NCBI GenBank assembly: GCA_035545855.1
Contig: DASZXK010000168.1
Span: forward strand, 20,373-84,372
Direction of reading: 5' to 3'
DNA from: DASZVB01 sp035545855
GTDB taxonomy: Bacteria; Myxococcota_A; Polyangia; Polyangiales; Polyangiaceae
DNA: 64,000 bases
The position numbers and the translations under genes are program-made. Under the pieces are notes generated by a model, which saw nothing but the letters and a program-made list of their open reading frames with translations, was not told where the DNA came from and did not search any database. This document shows positions 1-10,514 of the stretch, piece by piece. Numbering within the stretch: position 1 is the stretch's first letter; each line of letters starts with the position of its first letter.

Positions 1-240
1 TGCAGAGGGAGCCGGCGCAGGCGCGACCCGGGCGGGTGCAGCCGGCGCGGCTGCCGCGGGGGTCGGTGCCGGGGGCGCCGGCGCAGCCGCCGCGGGTGCA
101 GCCGGCGCCGGCGCAGCGGGCCCGGCGTCGAACGCCGGCTCTTCCCAGAGGGGCGTGAACTGGCTCGCGAGGCGCTCGGCTTCCTCGACCGACAGGGGAC
201 CCTGGCTCTGGGGTTTGTCGTTTCCCGTCTGGTCGGCCAT
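1..240 (-). CDS. Ala/Pro-rich protein, N-terminal part only (runs off the window)
   Basis: The reverse strand opens with ATG at 240 and stays open to the window edge, giving 80 codons. The first ~40 residues are polar and acidic (MADQTGNDKPQSQG..., then SVEEAERLASQFTPLWEE). They are followed by a low-complexity Ala/Pro linker that continues past position 1. There is no signal peptide or membrane segment in the visible part, so it is probably cytoplasmic, with a folded domain beyond the linker. It is divergent from the amidase gene, with about 150 bp between the two starts. I do not recognise the family. Confidence 0.65.
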   Translation of the reverse strand, partial: MADQTGNDKPQSQGPLSVEEAERLASQFTPLWEEPAFDAGPAAPAPAAPAAAAPAPPAPTPAAAAPAAPARVAPAPAPSA

Positions 241-394
241 CAAAAACCTCGGTCCGCGCGCGGAATTGCCGAGTGTCTGCTCAGGGTGACAGTAGCATCC
301 GAAAAGGAGCCCACGCAAACGCTCCCGACCCGGCACCTCCTCGACACCCGATGCGGCTCCCCGGCCCCGTCTCGAGAACCACCGCATTCTGCTC

Positions 395-2032
395 GTGACC
401 GCATTTTCGGCTCTGCCCCTCCGTCCGCCCCTCCGTGGCCTCGCGCGTCTGGCGACGGCCGTGTGCGTCTTGGTGGGCGCCTGCTCCGCGCCGCCACACG
501 AGCACGTCTCGAGCGCTCCGTCGGCGTCCGCGTCGCCGACGCTGCCGAGCCGGGCCGAGGCAGTCGCGCGCGCCGATGCGCTCTCCGTGGAGGCCGAGAA
601 GGTCGGTGGCGCGGTCGGAGCCGAGAAGCTCGTCGAGGCGGCTCGACTCCGGACGCGTCTCTACCGGACGGAGAGCGTCTCCGCGGACGCGCTCGAAGCG
701 ACGGAGCTCTACCGTCGCGCCGCGAAGACGCCATTCTCCGGTCAGTGCGACGCGGAGGTGGACCTCGCGCTCCTGGAGGGCGAGCTCGCCGGAGATCCCT
801 CGGCGCAGTATCGAGCGCTCTACCGCGCTCGTGCGCACCACCGGGGCGAGCCTTGCCGTGAACGCATCGAGCGCGTGCTCGGAACGCTCTCGGCGTTCGA
901 ACCGACCCCGGAGGCACGCGCCGAGCTCGATCGCGAGCTCGGTGGAGCCGCCGCACCGTCCGCGAGCCCGCCGACCTCGATCGTTCCGCCCGATCTCGTG
1001 GAGCCTCCGAACGCCGAACCGGCCCGGATCACGGGCGTGGAGCACTACGGCGGCAAGGACGCGGCGCGCGTCGTCGTCCGGGTCACGCGCCCGACGCGCT
1101 TCTCCGTCGGCGAGCTTCCGCCGGACGCGACCCACGGCCCGCGCCTCTTCGTCGACATCGAGCACGCGGTTCCGAAAGCGCGCCACGCCGTCCCTGCGGA
1201 CGGGCTCGTCGAACGCGTGCGGCTCGGAGCGCAGGGGGCGGCCACGCGCGTCGTCCTCGATCTCTCCCGCGCCGTCTCGCACCGGGTCTTCTATTTGCCG
1301 GAGCCGTTCCGGCTGGTCGTCGACGTGGCCCCGGCGAACGCCGAGAGCGACCCTGCGACGCGCGCCATCCGGCGTGTCGTGCTCGATCCCGGGCACGGGG
1401 GAAACGATCCGGGAGCGACGGGCGCCGGCGGCCTCCGCGAGAAGGACGTCGTGCTCGACATCGCGCACCGCGCGGCGCCGCTCATCGCGCGAGAGCTCGG
1501 CATCTCGACGCTCCTCACGCGGGACGCCGACGTGTACGTCCCGCTGGACGAACGGGTCGCGCGCGCGAACGCGTTCTCCGCGGACCTGTTCGTCTCCATC
1601 CACTGCAACGCGAGCGACGCCCCGGGGAGCCGCGGCGTGATGACGTTCGTGCTCGACTCGTCGCGCGACGACCTCGCCGCTCGCGTGGCGGCGCGCGAGA
1701 ATGCGTCGACGGCGGCCGCTTCGGCCGAGCTCGCGAACATCATGAGCCAGGTGCTGGATCGCGGGAACGTCGCGCGGTCCCACCACTTCGCCGAACTCCT
1801 CCAGCGATCGGCGATCGCGTCGCTCTCTCCTCACTACGGGGAGGTCTCGGACCAGGGCGTGAAGAGCGCCGGGTTCTACGTGCTCGCCGGCGCGCGCATG
1901 CCCGCCGCCCTGTTCGAGACGTCGTTCATCTCGAACCCCGGCGAGGAGCGCCGCCTCGACACGGCCGACTATCGCCAGAAGATGGCGGACGCCGTGGTGA
2001 ACGCCGTGCGCGCGCTCCGAGACGGCCTCTGA
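395..2032 (+). CDS. N-acetylmuramoyl-L-alanine amidase, AMIN + Amidase_3, lipoprotein
   Basis: This predicted zinc amidase cleaves the MurNAc-L-Ala bond of peptidoglycan, as AmiA/B/C do in daughter-cell separation. The GTG start gives an N-terminal hydrophobic segment ending in a lipobox (LVGAC, Cys30), so the enzyme should be lipid-anchored in the periplasm. Residues ~40-190 are helical with no clear homology. An AMIN-like beta domain follows at ~209-310, and Amidase_3 at ~328-535. The zinc-site residues are visible: His in DPGHGGNDPGA, Glu in GLREKD and His in SIHCNA. The catalytic Glu is in LFETSF. It is convergent with the NUDIX gene (12 bp gap). At 545 aa it is longer than AmiC because of the extra N-terminal region. 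Confidence 0.93.
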   Translation: MTAFSALPLRPPLRGLARLATAVCVLVGACSAPPHEHVSSAPSASASPTLPSRAEAVARADALSVEAEKVGGAVGAEKLVEAARLRTRLYRTESVSADALEATELYRRAAKTPFSGQCDAEVDLALLEGELAGDPSAQYRALYRARAHHRGEPCRERIERVLGTLSAFEPTPEARAELDRELGGAAAPSASPPTSIVPPDLVEPPNAEPARITGVEHYGGKDAARVVVRVTRPTRFSVGELPPDATHGPRLFVDIEHAVPKARHAVPADGLVERVRLGAQGAATRVVLDLSRAVSHRVFYLPEPFRLVVDVAPANAESDPATRAIRRVVLDPGHGGNDPGATGAGGLREKDVVLDIAHRAAPLIARELGISTLLTRDADVYVPLDERVARANAFSADLFVSIHCNASDAPGSRGVMTFVLDSSRDDLAARVAARENASTAAASAELANIMSQVLDRGNVARSHHFAELLQRSAIASLSPHYGEVSDQGVKSAGFYVLAGARMPAALFETSFISNPGEERRLDTADYRQKMADAVVNAVRALRDGL

Positions 2033-2044
2033 ATCGGCGCCGGC

Positions 2045-2911
2045 TCAGCCGACGCGCTTCGGGAGGAATCGTCCGCCCTCGAGCACGAAGCGCGTCGGGC
2101 CGCCGGGCTCGAGCGGGCTCTCTCCCGCGCCCTCGTGCAGCGGATCTCCGGGGAGCGTGAGCACCATGCCGCCGTCGTCGGTGACGAACCTCGGCTCGAC
2201 CGGGTCGAGCCGGGTCGTTCGCGCGGCGCGGAACGCCGCCTCGACGTCGGCGCAATTCGAGAACAGGCCGAGCGCCCACGCCGTGGGCGGCGCGAGCATC
2301 ACCTCGCCGCGGCTCCAGCGTTCGAGGACGTCCGGGGGCGTCGCCCAGAAGCTCTTCGTCGTCTCGTGGTCGTCGTGCAGGCCCTCCTGCCCGAGCGGCG
2401 CAGCGAGCAGATAGAACCGCGTGTCGAATCGCTTCGGCTCCGCCGTCGGCGTGATCCAGCGAGAGAACGCGGTGAGGCGAGAGGCGTCCAGGACGAGCCC
2501 ACGCTCGGCGAGGAGCACGTCGAGCGGCGCCGCGGCGCAAGCGTCCCGCAGGGCTCGCGCGCCCGCATCGTCGAGCGAGCCCCCGACGACGGGGATCAAC
2601 GCCGCTTCTTCGAGGGCCTCGCGGAGGGCCGCGACCGCGTACGAGCGAGCCGTCGCGAGATCCGAGGCGAGCGAGCGCGCTCGCGGGTCGAGCTCGGTGA
2701 TTCGCGTCTCCCACTCGGGCAAAGCGTCTCGCGCGTCGACCTTGCCGCCCGGGAACACGAGCGCGCCTCCCATGAAGCCGCTCTTCGAGTGCCGCTCCAC
2801 GCAGAAGACCTCGAGCCCGCCCGCGCCGTCCCGGGCGACGACTACCGTCGCGGCGTCGCGAGGCGTCGTGGCGCTCTCGCGCTCGGGGCCGCCAGGGCTC
2901 ACGGAGGTCAC
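2045..2911 (-). CDS. NUDIX hydrolase, NUDT19-like
   Basis: NUDIX enzymes hydrolyse nucleoside diphosphate-X compounds; the NUDT7/NUDT19 branch acts on CoA and acyl-CoA. The fold opens with ATVVVARDG and FMGGALVFPGGKVDA. The REALEEAAL half of the NUDIX box comes about 40 residues after the GG, so the box is split by an insertion. That split is known for the NUDT19 (RP2p) subfamily. I chose the GTG at 2911 (VTSVSPGG), which gives 288 aa; the frame stays open to 3031, but the extra 40 residues are low-complexity Arg/Pro. CoA as the substrate is inferred only from the insertion. Confidence 0.85.
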   Translation of the reverse strand: MTSVSPGGPERESATTPRDAATVVVARDGAGGLEVFCVERHSKSGFMGGALVFPGGKVDARDALPEWETRITELDPRARSLASDLATARSYAVAALREALEEAALIPVVGGSLDDAGARALRDACAAAPLDVLLAERGLVLDASRLTAFSRWITPTAEPKRFDTRFYLLAAPLGQEGLHDDHETTKSFWATPPDVLERWSRGEVMLAPPTAWALGLFSNCADVEAAFRAARTTRLDPVEPRFVTDDGGMVLTLPGDPLHEGAGESPLEPGGPTRFVLEGGRFLPKRVG

Positions 2912-3036
2912 GAAGAGCGAGGGTAGCCTGCCGGCCCCCCGCCGCGCCGCGGCAACCCGCAAAAAGGGCCGGGTGGGAGGGGAGCGGAAGGAAAAAGAGC
3001 GGAGGCGTCCCGGGTCGGACCGAGGTTCCAACGTGA

Positions 3037-3065
3037 TTGACGCGGGGGGAGACGATTCTTATGTT
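3037..3065 (+). promoter_or_regulatory. Candidate sigma70-type promoter of dksA
   Basis: TTGACG at 3037-3042 is separated by 17 bp from TATGTT at 3060-3065, about 40 bp before the dksA start. The -35 matches 5 of 6 and the -10 matches 4 of 6 consensus positions. This is an isolated AT-rich patch in GC-rich DNA. Confidence 0.55.
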
Positions 3066-3106
3066 GGGGGGCTCCCGCGGGGCTGGCCTCGCGGGTCTTT
3101 CGCACC

Positions 3107-3469
3107 ATGAACAAAACGCAGCTCAAGAAGTTCAAGAAACTGCTCGAGACGAAGCGAGAAGAGATCGTCAAGAAGGCACAGCAGACGCTCGAGCAAGACA
3201 TGGCGCTCGACGCGGACGACCTTCCCGACGAGATGGACCTCGCGTCGAGTGAGTATCTGCAGGCGTTCACGTTCCGTCTTCGCGGTCGCGAGAAGACGTT
3301 CCTGGACAAGATCCAGAAAGCGCTCGAGCGGATCGAAGACGGCTCTTTCGGCGTGTGCGAGGAGTGCGGGGAGGAGATCTCCGTGAAGCGCCTCGAGGCC
3401 CGCCCGGAGACGACGCTCTGCATCCGGTGCAAGGAAGATCAGGAGCGCGTCGAGCGCGACTTCGGCTGA
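3107..3469 (+). CDS. dksA: DksA/TraR family RNA polymerase-binding factor
   Basis: The 120-aa product has the DksA layout: a long coiled coil (about residues 1-75) and a C-terminal four-cysteine zinc finger (Cys84, Cys87, Cys105, Cys108). DksA inserts its coiled coil into the RNA polymerase secondary channel and, with ppGpp, reprograms transcription under starvation. The tip carries acidic residues (DADDLPDEMDLAS) where E. coli DksA has its functional Asp pair. It stands alone, convergent with uvrA, with its own promoter upstream. It is shorter than E. coli DksA (151 aa), mostly at the N terminus, as is common outside the enterics. Confidence 0.92.
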   Translation: MNKTQLKKFKKLLETKREEIVKKAQQTLEQDMALDADDLPDEMDLASSEYLQAFTFRLRGREKTFLDKIQKALERIEDGSFGVCEECGEEISVKRLEARPETTLCIRCKEDQERVERDFG

Positions 3470-3475
3470 TTGCCG

Positions 3476-3494
3476 AGCCGCCGAGAGAGGCGGT

Positions 3495-3495
<1 letters not shown>
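3476..3495. terminator. Hairpin between convergent dksA and uvrA
   Basis: A 7-bp inverted repeat (AGCCGCC / GGCGGTT, one G-T pair) with a GAGAGA loop fills the 25-bp gap between the two stop codons. There is no U-tract on either strand, so intrinsic termination is only a possibility. Confidence 0.35.
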
Positions 3496-6419
<2,924 letters not shown>

Positions 6420-6670
6420 TCGGAGCCGATCAACTTAGCCCGACCTCCGCCAATCCACCAAGCGCGGTTTCGGCCCGATGGTCGCGGGGGCCGGCGATGC
6501 GGAGCGGGTGCGGGAGGGACGCTCGGAACGCGGAAAGACTCGACTTCGGGACCCCAGACGCGGTCTCTCCTCGATCCGGTGCGGGACCCCGAGACCACGC
6601 TCATGCCGGCCTCCTCTGCATTCCGCGACCGGTTGCGCCACGGAGCGCCGTCGGTTAGCCCCCGGAGCCC

Positions 6671-7600
6671 ATGACCGTCGGGCGGGCCGCTGCGTTCGTC
6701 GTCATCCTCGCCGTTTCGCTCGCGGCCTCCCGCGAGGTGATTCGGAGGAAGCACGCGGGACTTCCCCTCGCTTCCGCTTCCGCGCCGATCCCGCGCTCCA
6801 GGGCCCCATCGGTTCGCCCGCGGGAATCCATCGGCGGCCCCTCCGCCGGGTCCACGCCCGCCGCGTCGTCCGCCGCCGCGGTGCCCGCATCCACGCCTCA
6901 CCTCGAGGCGCCGCCCACGCCGAACCCGCTCGGCGAAGCGCTCTGCCCCGAGGGAATGGTCCTCGCCGCGGGCACGACGTGCGCCGAGACCGGTCACACC
7001 TGCAAGAGGAAGGACCCATCGCTCCCCGGCGGCTGCGCGGAATACGAGCCGGCGCACTGCAGGACGGGCCTCGAGCTTCGCTTCTGCATCGACCGGGACG
7101 AGTACCCGAACCGCGAAGGAATGCTCCCCGCGGCGATGGTCACCTTCGAAGAAGCGGAGAGCGCCTGCGATACGGAGGGGAAGCGCCTCTGCACGGAGAT
7201 GGAGTGGCAGTTTTCCTGCGAAGGGGAATCCGGGCTCGCCTTCGGCTACGGGGACGTCCGGGACGCTTCGGCCTGCAACGTCGGCAAGCGCGTTCCCTCC
7301 GTCCGGCCAGAGGAGCTCTGGGAGAGTCGCGATGTCGCCTCCGTGCTCGAGCGGGTCGACGCCCGCGTCCCGAGCGGGTCGATGCCCCGGTGTACGAGTC
7401 CGGTCGGTGCGCGCGATCTCGTCGGCAACGTCGAGGAGTGGGTGCGGAGCGACACGTCCTCCGACGCACGGGCGCTCCGCGGCGGGGAGTACACGGGCGA
7501 CCCGAGCTGTTCGGCGGTCCGCAAGCTCAAAGTGGCTGGTTACCGCCAATTCCACACGGGTTTTCGGTGCTGCCGGGACCCACTCGTCCGCGTTCGGTAG
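6671..7600 (+). CDS. Membrane-anchored FGE-sulfatase (SUMF1)-like protein
   Basis: The 309-aa product starts with an uncleaved-looking signal anchor (VVILAVSLAAS), then a Ser/Pro/Ala linker to ~residue 95, then an FGE-sulfatase/SUMF1-like fold. Signatures are EGMVLAAG, FCIDRDEYPNREG, ACDTEGKRLCTEMEW, DLVGNVEEWV and FHTGFRCC. True formylglycine-generating enzymes bind copper through a Cys pair in GGSYMC...C. Here the first position is GGEYTG, with no Cys, so catalysis is doubtful. A structural or binding role, as in many myxobacterial FGE-like proteins, is more likely. It is divergent from uvrA and followed by a tRNA gene. Extra cysteines suggest disulfides outside the membrane. Confidence 0.85.
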   Translation: MTVGRAAAFVVILAVSLAASREVIRRKHAGLPLASASAPIPRSRAPSVRPRESIGGPSAGSTPAASSAAAVPASTPHLEAPPTPNPLGEALCPEGMVLAAGTTCAETGHTCKRKDPSLPGGCAEYEPAHCRTGLELRFCIDRDEYPNREGMLPAAMVTFEEAESACDTEGKRLCTEMEWQFSCEGESGLAFGYGDVRDASACNVGKRVPSVRPEELWESRDVASVLERVDARVPSGSMPRCTSPVGARDLVGNVEEWVRSDTSSDARALRGGEYTGDPSCSAVRKLKVAGYRQFHTGFRCCRDPLVRVR

Positions 7601-7626
7601 CTCCGCCGTCGGACCGGCTCGCCCCG

Positions 7627-7655
7627 TTGCCCCCACCCCCCGGTTCGACTAGGTT
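7627..7655 (+). promoter_or_regulatory. Weak promoter candidate upstream of the 7698 tRNA
   Basis: TTGCCC at 7627-7632 and TAGGTT at 7650-7655 are spaced by 17 bp and lie about 43 bp before the tRNA. Matches are partial. Confidence 0.3.
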
Positions 7656-7697
7656 TTCGCCCGTGGAGATCGCACGTTACGCCCCCGTGGTCCACGC

Positions 7698-7771
7698 GGG
7701 CCCATAGCTCAATCGGTCAGAGCCCCCGGCTCATAACCGGGTTGTTCCTGGTTCGAACCCAGGTGGGCCCA
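7698..7771 (+). tRNA. tRNA with CAT anticodon, probably tRNA-Ile2 (lysidine type)
   Basis: A full cloverleaf can be drawn. The acceptor is GGGCCCA / TGGGCCC, the D-arm GCTC...GAGC, and the anticodon stem CCCGG / CCGGG with loop CTCATAA (anticodon 7732-7734). The T-arm is CCTGG / CCAGG with TTCGAAC, and the discriminator is A. CCA is not encoded. A CAT anticodon can be Met or Ile2 (C34 modified to lysidine). The C4-G69 and C5-G68 acceptor pairs are those reported to favour TilS recognition, and the second CAT tRNA at 16269 lacks them. On that basis I prefer Ile2. Confidence 0.9.
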
Positions 7772-7831
7772 CTGGCCGTCCTTAGACCGAGACTTCCCGA
7801 CCTAGCTTGTGGCAAGGAGCCGTACCCACCC

Positions 7832-8581
7832 GTGAAGATAGCACCGCAGATCGAGGCCCTAGAACGACTCGCCGCACTGGACGCGGAACTCCTCGCCCTG
7901 GATGGCGTGATCGGTCAGGAGCGAGAGGCCCTGGAGAAGCAGAAGGGCCAGCTCCAGAAGCTCGACGAGAAGATAGCCGGTGCGAACGCGAGCATCGCGG
8001 AGATGGAGAAGACCCGGAACGAGCTCCACGCCGAGGCTCGTCAGATGAGCGCGCAGATGGAGCGTTCCCGAGAGAAGCTCGCCCGCTGCCGGACGGAACG
8101 GGAAGTGAATGCGGCGCAGCGTGAAGTGGAGGAGCTCCGGAAGCTCTACCGGGATCGCGAGGTGGAGGTGGAGAAGCTGTCGGCGCTGGTGGATCAGGCC
8201 CGCGCCGAGGCGGACGTCACGCAGAAGGAGCGGGACGGAATCGCCTCCCAGCTCGGCTCCACGGAAGGGGACGTGACGACCAAGCTCGGTCAGCTCGAGG
8301 CGGAGGCCACGGGAAAGCGGAAGACGCGGGGGGCGCTCATCGAGAAGGTCCAGCCCGTCCTCTTCCGTCGGTACGAGACGGTCCGGAAGCGTCGCGGCTC
8401 CGCGATCGCCCACACGGACGCGGATGGAACGTGCAGCGAATGCCACATGCGCATTCCGCCCATGCAGTTCCAGAAGATGATGCGCGGGGACGACTTCGAC
8501 CAGTGCCCGAGCTGCGCCCGCATCATCTACCATCGGCCCCCCGAGCTCGGTTCGGCCGAGTCTCCCACGGGCGGGCCCTGA
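7832..8581 (+). CDS. Coiled-coil protein with C-terminal C4 zinc ribbon (zf-RING_7)
   Basis: The 249-aa product is a long coiled coil (residues ~5-190, rich in Glu/Lys/Gln heptads). It ends in a zinc ribbon, CSECHMRIPPMQF ... CPSCARIIY, typical of the zf-RING_7 family of bacterial C4 zinc-ribbon proteins. No enzymatic motif is visible; such proteins are thought to act in protein or nucleic-acid interactions. I chose GTG 7832 because AGGAG at 7815-7819 precedes it and the longer open frame would run into the tRNA. It lies 45 bp upstream of the Ser/Thr kinase on the same strand and may be co-transcribed. Confidence 0.88.
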   Translation: MKIAPQIEALERLAALDAELLALDGVIGQEREALEKQKGQLQKLDEKIAGANASIAEMEKTRNELHAEARQMSAQMERSREKLARCRTEREVNAAQREVEELRKLYRDREVEVEKLSALVDQARAEADVTQKERDGIASQLGSTEGDVTTKLGQLEAEATGKRKTRGALIEKVQPVLFRRYETVRKRRGSAIAHTDADGTCSECHMRIPPMQFQKMMRGDDFDQCPSCARIIYHRPPELGSAESPTGGP

Positions 8582-8626
8582 GCTGCTCAGGTTGATGCAG
8601 AGTCCCAAGGAGAGGCGGGAAGACGG

Positions 8627-9949
8627 ATGAAAGCGTGCCGCGTCTGCGGACGGCTCTACCCGGACGACGCAGGGTTCTGTCCGGCGGACGGTCAGGAGCT
8701 CTACAGCGCGACGCAGGTCCCCGTCGCATCCGACGATCAGGATCCGCGCATCGGGCAGATGCTCTGCGAGCGGTACGAAGTGCGGCGCGTGGTCGCCGAC
8801 GGCGGCATGGGCCGCGTCTACGAAGCGCTCGACATGGTCGCGCAGCGGAACGTCGCGCTGAAGGTCCTCCACCCGGAGATCGCGCGGGACGGCGTGTCGG
8901 TCGAGCGTTTCAAGCGCGAGTTCGAGGTCTCGAAGCAGCTCCCGCACACGCACATCGTGGAGGTGACGGACTTCCAGTCGACGCCGGACGGCTCGTACGT
9001 CCTCGTCATGGAATTCCTGTACGGAGAAGAGCTTCGGTCCACCCTGAAGCGCTCGCAGGTGATTCGCCCCGCGCGCCTCGTCCGCATGGTGAGCCAGGTC
9101 GCCATCGGGCTGGATGCCGCGCACGAGCGGAAGCTCGTCCACCGGGATCTGAAGCCGGACAACATCTTCCTCTGCCAGACGACGATCGGGGACATGGTGA
9201 AGATCCTCGATTTCGGCTCCGTGAAGGACAAGACCTCCGGAGCGAAGAAGCTCACCGTGATGGGAACGACGATCGGATCGCCGTTCTACATGTCGCCGGA
9301 GCAAGCTCAGGGGCTGGACACGCTCGATCAGCGAGCGGACGTCTGGGCGCTCGGTGCCATCGCGTACGAATGCGTCGCCGGGACGGTGCCCTTCAAGGGC
9401 GTGAACGGCCCGAGCATCCTCCTCGAGATCCTCACGAAGGAGCCGATCCCGCCGGCGACGGCGGGCAAGGACCAGAAGTACAAGATCCCTCCGGGGATGG
9501 ATCGCGTGATCCTCGCCGCGCTGAAGAAGACGGCGAGCCTCCGGACCCCGTCGGTCGGCGCGTTCGCCGATCAGGTGGGGCAGGCGTACGGCCTCGAGGG
9601 CACGCACGCCCAGTGGGCGACCACTCCCGAGGCCGAACTCGACGCCGCCATCAACGCGAAGATGGACGCGCTCATGGCCGCTCCCGTCCCCGAGAAGAAG
9701 AAGGGGGACGCCGCCGACTCCTTCTTCGGCGAGGACGACAGCCTCGGCGCCGGGATGGACGGCGCGTTCGCCGGAGCCGGGCACGGCGGAAACGCCCCCA
9801 CCGCGCCGATGAGCGCGCGCGCCGAATTGGACGACCCGGGGGCGCCCGCGGGCGTTCCGACGGGCCCGGCTCGGGTCGGCTGGTGGATCGTCCCCGTCGT
9901 GGTCGTCGTGGCCGTGCTCCTCGGCGTCCTCATCGCGAAGATGATGTGA
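8627..9949 (+). CDS. Ser/Thr protein kinase with N-terminal zinc ribbon and C-terminal membrane anchor
   Basis: The 440-aa product begins with a small zinc-ribbon-like motif (CRVCG at 4-8, CPADG at 18-22, so three Cys and an Asp). A complete Hanks-type kinase domain follows (~45-300): glycine loop DGGMGRVYE, Lys in ALKVL, catalytic loop HRDLKPDN, DFG and MSPEQA. After a Pro/Ala/Asp linker there is one C-terminal transmembrane helix (about 418-438, WIVPVVVVVAVLLGVLI) with almost nothing beyond it. The kinase therefore faces the cytoplasm with no external sensor. The start is supported by AAGGAG upstream. It is followed after 5 bp by a lipoprotein gene, suggesting an operon that continues to prkA. 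Confidence 0.94.
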   Translation: MKACRVCGRLYPDDAGFCPADGQELYSATQVPVASDDQDPRIGQMLCERYEVRRVVADGGMGRVYEALDMVAQRNVALKVLHPEIARDGVSVERFKREFEVSKQLPHTHIVEVTDFQSTPDGSYVLVMEFLYGEELRSTLKRSQVIRPARLVRMVSQVAIGLDAAHERKLVHRDLKPDNIFLCQTTIGDMVKILDFGSVKDKTSGAKKLTVMGTTIGSPFYMSPEQAQGLDTLDQRADVWALGAIAYECVAGTVPFKGVNGPSILLEILTKEPIPPATAGKDQKYKIPPGMDRVILAALKKTASLRTPSVGAFADQVGQAYGLEGTHAQWATTPEAELDAAINAKMDALMAAPVPEKKKGDAADSFFGEDDSLGAGMDGAFAGAGHGGNAPTAPMSARAELDDPGAPAGVPTGPARVGWWIVPVVVVVAVLLGVLIAKMM

Positions 9950-9954
9950 CGCCG

Positions 9955-10470
9955 ATGGCGCGCTTGCTCGCCGTGCTCGTCGCCGTCGCCCTGCTTCCGG
10001 CGTGCCACAGGGAAGAAGCGAAGCCCGGAGCCGAGACCGCACCATCCGCCGCGGTGCCCGCCGTCGCGGCGCCCGCGTCGAGCGCTGCCCGCGCCGAGTA
10101 CCACGAAGCGCAGTTCGACCTCGCGCTCGTTCCGGCGGGTCCGCTCACGGAGGGGAAGCCCGGCGTGATGGAAGTGCGCCTCTCCGCCAAGGGCGGCTAC
10201 CACGTGAACGACAAGTACCCCTACAAGTTCAAGGTGGACCCGGCGCCCGGGCTCAAGTGGGGCTCGGACGTCTTCACGAAGGATGCGCTCACTCTCGAGG
10301 AGAAGCAGGCGACGATGAAGGTCGACGTCGTCCCGGAAGAACAGGGCACTCGCGCGGTGTCCGGCACGTTCTCCTTCTCGGTCTGCAGTCCCGAGCGCTG
10401 CCTCGTGGAGAAGCGCGCGCTCGCCGCGAACGTGCTCGTGCTCGGGCGCACGGGCAAGCGCAACGACTGA
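9955..10470 (+). CDS. Lipoprotein with DsbD-alpha-like domain
   Basis: The 171-aa product has a clear lipoprotein signal (MARLLAVLVAVALLPAC) followed by a Pro/Ala/Ser spacer. The mature domain (~50-165) contains LSAKGGYHVNDKYPYKFKV and ends with FSVCSPERCLVEKRAL. That pattern (beta-rich, with a C-x5-C pair near the C terminus) resembles the periplasmic alpha domain of DsbD, which passes electrons to periplasmic thiol proteins. No DsbD membrane domain is encoded nearby, so the redox role is inference. It starts 5 bp after the kinase stop and ends 44 bp before prkA. Confidence 0.85.
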   Translation: MARLLAVLVAVALLPACHREEAKPGAETAPSAAVPAVAAPASSAARAEYHEAQFDLALVPAGPLTEGKPGVMEVRLSAKGGYHVNDKYPYKFKVDPAPGLKWGSDVFTKDALTLEEKQATMKVDVVPEEQGTRAVSGTFSFSVCSPERCLVEKRALAANVLVLGRTGKRND

Positions 10471-10514
10471 GGAGTGGAAGACCGCGTCCCGCGGGGCCGT
10501 GGTACGATTCCGGG

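Noticed and set aside
6420..6670. LexA box upstream of uvrA
   Set aside because: I find no good LexA-type palindrome in this region on either strand.
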